From contig BMAT01003338.1 in the NCBI GenBank assembly GCA_019649035.1, positions 24,198 to 56,608 of the forward strand: a stretch of DNA of 32,411 nt, in the 5' to 3' direction. This document shows positions 21,141-30,115 of this stretch, in pieces. Each line of letters starts with the position of its first letter. Within the stretch, counting starts at the first letter, position 1. The notes below the pieces were generated by a model. It saw nothing but the letters and a program-made list of their open reading frames with translations. It made no database searches and was not told where the DNA came from. A program made the position numbers and the translations under genes. Source of the DNA: Elysia marginata. Lineage: Eukaryota > Mollusca > Gastropoda > Plakobranchidae.

Positions 21141-21500
21141 CATTTCACTTGCAAACTAACCAAGTAGTGGGCTGGGTTAGAACTTTTGTACATCTCTTGG
21201 CTCAACTAGAACCAGATTTCATAATTAAACAGAGGGAGAGAGAGAGCAACATGTCATAGTAACCTATGTCCATTTTTGGTTCAATTATCTTGATTTCAGT
21301 TAACTTGCAAAGCTAATTGAGCAGTGAAATGCTTTAAAATTTTAGTACATTACTTTGCATGTTAACTAGACACAGATTTTGCAACTAAACATAGAGAGCA
21401 ATATGTCCCAGTAATCTTTACGAGCTAAAATATTCTGTGTATTTCACAGTAATATCTTGATTTTGCTTCACTTGGAAACTGAGCAAACCAGCTTATGTTA
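21141..21500 (+). repeat. Degenerate tandem repeat, unit about 155-167 bp, just over two copies
   Basis: The unit starts after ATCTTGATT-like sequence and reads CA.TT.ACTTGCAAA. Copies begin at 21141, 21296 and 21463 (the third partial). Shared later blocks include ACTAGA.CAGATTT, AACTAAACA-like sequence, AGAGAGCAA.ATGTC and AGTAA.CT. Divergence is high, so the duplication is old. Confidence 0.7.
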
Positions 21501-23130
21501 TTGTCAAGCCCCGTGAGCAAAGTGCCAAACACTGCCAGCTGTATAAAATAGTCTGGCACATTTTCTTACAATGAGTGGCCATGTAGCGTTGTAGGTAACA
21601 ATGAGAGCTGCCATGGTATAAAAAAACTTTGAAACATTAGTTTTAAACTGCACCTAAACCTCAGCTCTATTCTAAGCTGCTGATCCTGCATTTAGAAAAT
21701 ACTACCCCAATTTTGAAATTGGCATCGAAAGGATTTTGGTATTAAAGTGTGGTGAACATGAGTTCAAAAGTTTTGTCAAAACTATGAAGGCTTTGTAAAT
21801 TGTCACCTTCATTTCATTGAGTTCTTGTAAGAGAAAAAAGCTGACTCTTTAAATTTTTGGCCAGGAGAAGATTTCTCCCACAGCATTTCTAGCTAGCTAT
21901 CTTGCATTTGAAATTGTTCTCTCATAAACATTCCATGGAGATATTTGTGAGGAGGCAAACTAATTGAGCTCCATAGGGTTGCATACAAAATTTTGTACCT
22001 GGCCATTAGGCCCAGCTAGACATAGAGGTGGTATTTGGACAGAGATTAGGCATGGGACCTAGATTAGGAGTCCTAAACATTTATTTTTTCTTATGAAATG
22101 TCTTATTTCATTGTGTTTTTTTTTTAATTGAAAAATTCTGTAACGTTTTGTGTCTTTTTTCCTTCTTATTCATAAAAAGGACTTTTGATTGCATTAGAGC
22201 AGGCACTTGTTATAGAGCTTTATTGTCTTTAACTGATAGTCTGCAAATTGTCATTTATGATACCTCTAGGCTTTACAAATAGCTGATGCAAATGCTTTCC
22301 TCAAATTAAAAAAAAACGAAGGTGTGTCTGGCTCTTTGATCAGACTATTGAATATTGGTGGGCATGAGAATTCAATTTTGAAATAATGTAAGTAGTTAAA
22401 AATCCAAGAGAAATAGAAAAAAGTTCAAACAAGAAAAACAAAGCATACAGGATATGATTTTATTGTATAATTTATCAAAATTTATTTAGATATGTGTGAG
22501 GCAACTAGGTCAAATCAGGCACAAGTCACATATGTTAATTTGAGGTGAAGTCTTTTAAATACAAAAAAAATGTTACACAACAAACTATTCTCATTGATTG
22601 GAAAATAAAATATCTCTGGCTATAGAAAAACTAGAGTAAAAATTTTCAATGCATTGAAGGGTGCAATACACACTTCTAGAAAATGTTAATAGCCAGATAT
22701 GTCAAAATTCTGACTTGCGCCTGATTTTACTCTGGTCATCTCTCATATTCGCTTGTGCTCTTCATGTGAAACATTTCTAGGATTTCTAAAATTTCAAGCA
22801 ACACACCTTAAAGAAAATCTGTTTGCACATTTTTTTGAATCTTCATGCCATATTTGTCTTTTGTCATTCAAGAATCTTTTTCTTTTTGCAGACTTTGTTT
22901 GAACTAATACAAAATGAACCTCCAGCACCAACAAATTTTCAAACCTTATGGTCATTAGTGATTATTTAATTACAGCAATGCTATGGTTTTACATTTTTAG
23001 AAGAAATCATCTGTATGTGAATCTTTAAAATTGAATGAATTTAAATTTACTCTTGGTATTAAAAACTAAGTATGATGGACAAATAAAAATTGGCATTATA
23101 TCTAATCTTTAAAATCTTGTACTTCACCAG

Positions 23131-23282
23131 CTGCCATCCGTGATCCGGACCGACCTGAAGTGCTTATTGAGGGTGTCTTATTTCGGGCACGGTATTTGGG
23201 CTCAACCCAACTTATATCTGAAGGTCAGCCCTCTAAGGCAATGCGCATGATGCAAGCCCAGGAAGCAGTGGGCAGGATAAAG
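23131..23282 (+). CDS. APBA1: Mint/X11 coding exon 8: start of the PTB domain (residues 961-1011)
   Basis: The exon lies between ACTTCACCAG and the donor ATAAAG|GTTTGT, entering in phase 1 and leaving in phase 0. Residues 972-1011 carry the hallmark opening of the Mint [20 protein letters not shown], then [18 protein letters not shown]. These match vertebrate Mint1 as I recall it (LIDGIIFAANYLGSTQL and [18 protein letters not shown]). The PTB domain binds the APP cytoplasmic tail around its NPxY motif in characterised family members. Only its first strand and helix are present; the rest and the PDZ pair must be downstream. This exon gives the firmest identification in the window. The intron break right after RIK coincides with the place where vertebrate Mint proteins carry a short variable insert. 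Confidence 0.97.
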
Positions 23283-26247
23283 GTTTGTACAATGCAGTAG
23301 TTATTAGACATTATAGAAAGCGCCCAACAGTTCTTTTGCCTTGAGAATGTTTCCTATCCTATACAATGTTGAAACAATATGCAAGTAAGATATCCTTACT
23401 CGATGATAAAATTACCATTAAATTGTCCATATGCAAGTCCCTTGCAAGTCCTTTGAAGCACTAAAGACCTGGCATCACAAGGAGAAAATGCTTAAACTAA
23501 ATAAGATCACATCACTTTAATCCAATCAAGCTGTGATGCATATGTTTAATTTATGCAGTGCTGTAAGTGAGCGCACAAGACGTTTCTCAATTATAATGTC
23601 TAATCTTTTGCACTATGCTTATGTTCAAAATGTATGCAACCTTGCGAAAAAGCAAAGGGAAATAAATTTAGCTGTTGATTAAAGCCTCAAATCCTGGAAT
23701 CCTCCCGGCAAAAAAAAAGTACCACAACAAAAAAGGCCCAGCTGCTTAGGACTTGATTGAGTTGATAGAACTGAATTTAGGCAGTTGTCAACTGGGATTA
23801 GAATAGTGGGCCTTCAAATATAATAACTATCAGAATCTGGGACTTCTAATATAAGTTCCATAATGTTGTATAAACAACTGTACAGTAAAAATTTGTGCTA
23901 GAACTTTAACCAATATAGAACAATATGATTTTTAGTGGGTTCTTCAAGCTGTTGCTGTTTAAACTGATCTTTAACTGCTAGTATATTTTGATCCTAATTT
24001 TTAGTACCACATTGAGCTGAATTGGTTTTATTCATGCCTTTCATGATTTCTCAGTTTATGATGTTCCACATCCTGAATTTTTTAAATTTCACTTTGAGCA
24101 CAAACAGTCGTTTTTTTCTCGGCTAATGGGAAACAGCACAAGCTTATCAGCTATAAGTTAGAAAGCCATATAAACACATGCCTAGATTTTACATTTTGAT
24201 GAAAAAATTGTTTATTTTAATGTAATTGTGTGCTACTAGGCTTCAGAGCTTCTTTCATGTACACTACATTCTTGAATTAGAAAACATTCAAATTATCACA
24301 TTTTGATGAAATACAACCTTGAACCAGCATTTTTGTAACAATAATACAACCTGAAACTCTCCACAATCATACATAAATAAAAAGATAATTGTGTTTTGTA
24401 TTAAAAAAATTTGTAAAAACCTTTGTCTTTAGGAGACATCAGCTTTTTTTTCCCACTGTACATTGATTTGTGGAACCTGTTAATAGGATTATTCTGTTCT
24501 CTTTAATACTCAGGATTTAGGAATTTTTTCCTTTTTTTCACCTTTGACAAATCTGAAAAATTGTTTTATATCAGTCTGTTCGAGAGCATCCTCTATGATG
24601 CAACAAGAATGTAGTATACCCATATTCAATGAAGATCAGGAAAAAAATTGAATAATGATGTTGTTATGTTATGTGCTGTTTCCATTGCCCCTTTGATCTC
24701 TGATTTTGGTAGGCATCGGTAAGTTAACCCAATGACTGTTTGATGTTGTAACACACATTATTCAAACCTTTATGTAAACCCTTATAAAACTTAAAAGTAA
24801 GTAAGAAAATTTTTTGTGATCTCTGAATGCCTTGTCATGACTTACCGAGTCCCACACTTCCACACAAGTTAGCTCTTAGCACCCTCAAAATGCTTTTCAG
24901 CGCAGCCAAACAGCTGCTTTTTAAGACGAAGTCTTGCTATTTGTTACACTTTGACCTGTTTGAGATATCTCTTAGAATGCAGTAGGTTCAGCAAACCAAA
25001 GACTTACAGACATAGCTTTCAGTAAAAAATACACCTGTACTCCGTTGTTTGCGTTGTCGTCTTTTAATTTTATTTAAAATTTATCAGTTATGCTTTTGGA
25101 ATCTCTTTTAGGAATCAAGTATTAATTTCTGCCCTTGTTAAAGATCTCCCCCACCCCCTCCCCATACCCCTTTAGATTGGGTTTTAATCATTTTAAATTT
25201 ATTATCCATAAATTATGTAGGTAATGTAGTAGTGAGTCATCATTTCTCTTGAACAAGAGTAAGACAGGCTATTCTTATCTTGCTTTTTATTACAATATTA
25301 TTTTGAATAGTTATTGTTGTGTTAACTTTTTCACATGATATCACACAGGTTTTATCCTTTCTATCCTCTTTGACAACTGTTTTGCAGCAACTTATTCCTA
25401 AAGAACACGTCATTGTAGGGCACTTTGAAAAAGTCATAAATACATTGTACTCGAAAGCCAATGGGTTATAAATGAGAAGATTAGTTAAAGTTACATGTTG
25501 TCATACCTTTGAATTTAATAAGGCTTAACGGTACCACACTTACAAAACAACAAAAAAAAAAGATTAAAAGAAGAAAAAATGCTGGGTAGTAAAAGAAATT
25601 GATAGGTTTTTGGATGTGCACTTCTGCAGAAAACATATTCAATTGATCTTTTTGCTGCAGACTGAGAACTGTCTAGGCTTGCAATTGCATGGTGTTGACG
25701 CTGCCTCCATACAGTTTTCAAAATCATGTTACTAAAATGTCTAAAAGACTTCATTAAAACTAGATCAGTCAACTGCTTATCAGAATAAATGATTACATTG
25801 TATTCTATGATTTCATACAAATGAAAATGTTACAAACACTGCATTGATTACGAATATCAATGGTCACTGAAGAACTTTTTGATGGTATGTGGGGTTAGTA
25901 GTATTACAATCCTCCTTGGGGTGTTATGATATTCAAAGTCTTGTAAATTTATCCAATTCTATTCTCCTACTTTTGATACTGAATGCTGAATTATTTTTAT
26001 GAATTTAAAGTAAACTTTAGAATATCATGTTTTTTCTTTATTCATATGTTTGAGTGTTTTTAATTTAAGACTGTACAAGAGTTACTTTTAGATTTAAATT
26101 ACTTCTATTCAAGATTTTTTTGTACTTAATTGAGTCTGCCTGTCTTGTTGTCCCATTTAAATTCTATTGGTTCATGAGTGTACTTATTTTGATTTTATTT
26201 GTTTTTATTTTAATCTGCGAATGGTACCTCTTTCTTGTTGTGTGCAG

Positions 26248-26277
26248 CAGCAGAACCAAGGAAACACAGACGATAAG
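26248..26277 (+). CDS. Candidate 30-nt microexon (speculative)
   Basis: A pyrimidine-rich tract and acceptor (TTTCTTGTTGTGTGCAG) precede CAGCAGAACCAAGGAAACAC and a donor at GATAAG|GTTTAT. It is phase 0 at both ends, as the preceding PTB exon requires, and would add QQNQGNTDDK. The tandem CAGCAGCAG acceptor would allow 30-, 27- or 24-nt versions, all in frame. It sits where vertebrate Mint PTB domains carry a short variable insert. There is no sequence match to that insert, and chance splice-like pairs occur in long introns, so this is only a candidate. Confidence 0.35.
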
Positions 26278-26670
26278 GTTTATGTTAATATGTGTGCCAC
26301 TGTTCCTTCTTGCTCTTTTATAGAATGGAATCCCTTGTTCTAGATTTTCCATCCCGTAATACGTACAGCGAAAGTTTTATTATTAGTTTTAGTTTACTGC
26401 ATTTTCCTTGCAATGGTTATTTAACATTTAATATGTCATAGAAAAGCATATGAAAACGTGCAGGTGTTTCTGTAGGTGTTGAAATTTTCAAAGACTTAAA
26501 TTGAGTTCTTGTCTTTCATTCAGTTGTCATTATTAGCCAGGCTTATGGTCTGAAAATATGCATGCTGCTACTTTGAATCAATGAGAATCACTATGTGCTT
26601 TGTAAACCATGTGCAAATTGTAATTTGCTTAAAAATCCTATGTTTTCCTTGGTTTTGTTGCTGTGTGCCC

Positions 26671-26786
26671 ATTGGGAATGCGATTAGAGCGCAAAATTAT
26701 CATTCATGCCTACAAGCAGTTGGCTTTAAATAGGAAAAAAGTTTTCTAAAAGGAATGACAACTTGCTCTCTAATCGCATACCCAAT
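26671..26786. mobile_element. 116-bp foldback / MITE-like hairpin
   Basis: The left arm ATTGGGAATGCGATTAGAGC.. (26671-26694) and right arm (26763-26786) are inverse complements at 22 of 24 positions. Weaker pairing continues inward (ATCATTC against GAATGAC). No clear target duplication flanks it. It could be a small foldback transposon or a structured RNA within the intron. Confidence 0.6.
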
Positions 26787-28360
26787 ATAAGTAATTGAAA
26801 TGTTGTCAAACTTTTTTCTTTATGCAAAGCAGAACAAAGAGATGAAAGTATTTTAAAATAGAAATCTAGGTGACATCTAATATGTCTTTGAGTTTCATTT
26901 AAGGCTTTGTCTTCTTTGAAATGCTAATTTTTTCCCCTTCAACAGAAAAAGGAATAGGGGTTAGAAAAGATATGGCTCTTGCAAATTTTTTTAGAGTCTA
27001 GACCAAATATTTTTTACAGGACGCAATGTACTTTTCATTGTATGAAAATTTTGTGAACTGTTTCAAGTTTGCTATAGTTTCAACTTGTAAGTCATTAAAC
27101 TGTGATAATTTTTGTTAATTCACAGTCACTAGCCTTCCATTTTTGCCAACAAGAACTTGTGGCTGATTAGTTTTCAAATTTAAGATACTCTACATCACCA
27201 CTTAAAAAGATTGCTTGCAGAAAAATTTGTTACATTCATATTTAAAAAATCAATTGAAATTTATATTTCCTGATCACCAAATAAAAACTAATATTTTATG
27301 CACAATTGCTCTATGCACTTAAATTTCATTTTGAAGCTTTGTCCTTTGTGGAAATAGATTTATAAAGAGACAAATAACAAAACAAATATTTCCTCTCAAT
27401 TTAAGTAGCTTCTTTTTGTCAAGAATAAAAAAATAAATGAATATTACTGAAATCTAGAATGTATGGTTTTTACATGCGCGTTATTATCTATCTATGCCTA
27501 TCAATTTTTTTGTGAACGTTTTTTTAAATATTCTGTCCAACAGTTTGCCATGAATGTTTTTTTTTAGCAATATTTTGTTTAAAATGACCTAGCATTTTTT
27601 GTTGTTGTTTCTACTTAAATAGCTTTTTAACTTCCCAATTACTTGCTAAATGTTATAGTTTGTTTATTTCCCTTGATACAAATTAAAATAACAAATTGCC
27701 CTAAACAATTATCAAACCATTGTTTTACAACTAATCAAGAAAGAAAAGCATTTGGCAACGTTTGGCTTTGTAAAGACAATTCTATGCATCAATACTGCAC
27801 AAGATTTATCAAAAAGATGTTATCAAATGTTGCCTTTGCCATAATGTTTCCTTTAATTCTAAATTACTGAAAATGATCAGTCAAAAATAGTTTTAAAAAA
27901 GTTGAAAACGAAATGGGTATAAAATCAGCATGAAGAGGTGCCTTATAAAAATATGTGCCCCATGGCCTATACTTACTAAAGCATATGCTTTCCCCATCTC
28001 TTTTTCTTTAAGCATGGTAGTGTTTCACTGTAATAATTCCCAATCAAGCAATCTGTAAATTTGCAGCTGGTCTTTTTAAAAATGATTTTATTGAAGTCAG
28101 CATGTCTTCATGTTAGTGAAGAGCAAACTCATTCCAAGAGTTTTCTGCTCAAAGCAAAGTGTTAAGTCAATGTGCCACTGTGTACTAAATGAAGTATATT
28201 TTTCAAAAAGGCCTTTATTTTTAAAGTTTATACAGGGAATTCAGTCACTTCTACTCGATGGAAAGATAGCCCAGATTTAATGGCACCATCTCATACCGAT
28301 TCTACAAAAATCAAACTGCATTATATTGCATCTTGAGCTGTAAAAGAAAAATGCAATATA

Positions 28361-28990
28361 TAGAGCTGCCAACCAGGACGGATTTCAGTATTTTAGAACC
28401 AGAATAACTACCAAAATACTGGAGTGCAGATGTCAAACCTAAAATTGAAATTAGTTATGTCTTGGGAAAATATCTTTAATAACTAAAATTCGAGAGGAGT
28501 TATAAAGTCAAGGCCTATAAGATGAGAAGATACTTGCAAAATGCACCAGATCATGAAAAAGAACCAACACAAGTCTATGTCTTATAGGGTAAACTCATAA
28601 CTTTCTCATAAACTTAATTAATTAATCAATTGAAAGTAAAGACAGTTAAATTTCAAATATCAAAGACTTACAACTTCCGCATGTAACCTCCTCATACAAC
28701 AGGGTATGTCTTATCTTTACTGGACCTTGCTTCCGTAGTGAGTACTGAAAGGCTTTGGAAAATACTCAAATGGAGGTCTTAAAGTACTGAAGCTGGTTGA
28801 TTAGGAGTTAACGAGTGTAGTGGTGAGATGGTATAAGCTATGTTTCTCTAAGTGGCAAGGCGATGGGTGCCGAAGCATCTATAAGTCAAAGGATTGAATC
28901 ATGCTACTAGGGGCAGACATTTCGGATATTTCCACTAAAATTTATACCGTTAAAATCTTTCAATCATTTGATTAGAAGTTGGCAGCTCTG
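28361..28990. mobile_element. hAT-like non-autonomous element, about 630 bp
   Basis: The left end TAGAGCTGCCAAC and right end GTTGGCAGCTCTG are inverse complements over 12 perfect bases, plus a terminal base consistent with an original CAGAG. CAGRG ends are typical of hAT transposons. The flanking 8-mers GCAATATA and GCTATGTC agree poorly, so a target duplication is not shown. The interior is less AT-rich than the surrounding intron and has no long ORF. Confidence 0.55.
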
Positions 28991-29064
28991 GCTATGTCAA
29001 TGTTATTTCGTTTATTATCATTATTATTTTGTTGGAATGTAGCTTAAACACTTTGCAAAGTATT

Positions 29065-29267
29065 CAGGAATGCCATTTTTTATAGTTATTTTTCGTTTTT
29101 TAAGGCTGGGAAACTGATTAAACACACAAATTTTAACGAGATTGATCCCTACCTTGAACAATGAAAATTCAGTACCGACAAATAACACATTTCGTGTATG
29201 TTTATTTGTGCTAGAAAGTAGCTCTAAGATTTTCAGTTACTGTCCCAACATTTATGAGGCATCCCTG
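29065..29267. mobile_element. MITE-like element, short-type copy 2
   Basis: The 203-bp element begins CAGGAATGCCATTTTT and ends GGCATCCCTG; extended by two bases on each side the ends are inverse complements with one mismatch. It aligns with 16125-16344 and with the fragment at 636-757. The flanking hexamers (AGTATT and AAATTT) do not match well, so any duplication has decayed or this copy moved differently. Confidence 0.78.
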
Positions 29268-29952
29268 AAATTTTCTCCTTAAATATGAAATTTTAAAAAA
29301 AGGACATGATTCTCATTAAAGATTACTTTTGATGTTCAACAGCTCACGTTCAGCCTCCTTTTTTCTCTACTGTTTTTATATTGCATGTGTGTTTCGTGTA
29401 GAATTTTGGTTGTCCTCTCCACAAATTGAAAATGACAATACAAAAAAAAAGCATACAAAACAATCAAATAAACCAGCTAACAACTGCCTCCCCTTTATTT
29501 CTTAACTTGAACATTGTGATATGACCAACGTTTTGTGTACCTTGTATTCTGATGTTGTATAAAGATAGGTTTAAAGAATAGATTGTTTTTATTTATTGAT
29601 TAATATTTCTTAAGGAAACATACCAATATATATACATGTATATATTTTTTTTTTGCTTATTTGCTTTAGCATGCGAATATTTTTTATACATTCTGGAGCT
29701 TGCACAGCCTTTTCCCAAGACAATGTTGTTTTTTTTTTTTTAAACAGTCTGCAACATGTCTGATTTTTTTTTAAAAGATCTTTTTTCTTCTTCTTTAAAA
29801 TTTCATGCTTACTGTTATTAATTAACAAAATTAAATTTTGAAGCCACTCAGGTTCAGTTATCGAATGACGTAAAAAACCACATATAAGTACAGTTTTTAA
29901 GGTAGTTGAGGTGTATAACATTAATAATCTGATATAATGTGTTATCTTTCAG

Positions 29953-29988
29953 ACATTAGGTGTATTACATTTTGGAGAGAGATTCCAG
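29953..29988 (+). CDS. Second candidate microexon, 36 nt (speculative)
   Basis: GTTATCTTTCAG precedes ACATTAGGTGTATTACATTT and the segment ends TTCCAG|GTACTT, so both splice sites look reasonable. It is phase 0 at both ends and would add TLGVLHFGERFQ. It has no similarity I recognise to the next part of the Mint PTB, and a hydrophobic 12-residue insert is less expected there. Chance occurrence is likely. Confidence 0.2.
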
Positions 29989-30102
29989 GTACTTTGTTAC
30001 ATATTGTTTTATGTTGTGAGTCAATGCCTTATAGTAAATGTCATTATTATTATTGGAAGGCCATGTGTGTAATTGATTTATGCATTTTTAAACACACCCC
30101 AT

Positions 30103-30115
30103 CACACACACACAC
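30103..30115 (+). repeat. CA microsatellite
   Basis: A short alternating CA run; a second CA- and C-rich patch follows near 30257-30286. Confidence 0.85.

Larger units (their letters stand above)
19004..23130 (+). other. Intron after coding exon 7
   Basis: Donor GTAAAT, acceptor TTGTACTTCACCAG. It includes a long T-rich stretch (about 19600-20170 on this strand), an A21 run at 19325-19345, TA repeats near 21038-21061, and a degenerate tandem repeat at 21141-21500. No coding sequence is visible. Confidence 0.87.

Noticed and set aside
29610..29921. A 103-codon open frame on the minus strand.
   Set aside because: It is dominated by Lys from A/T homopolymers, with no motif or neighbouring exon.
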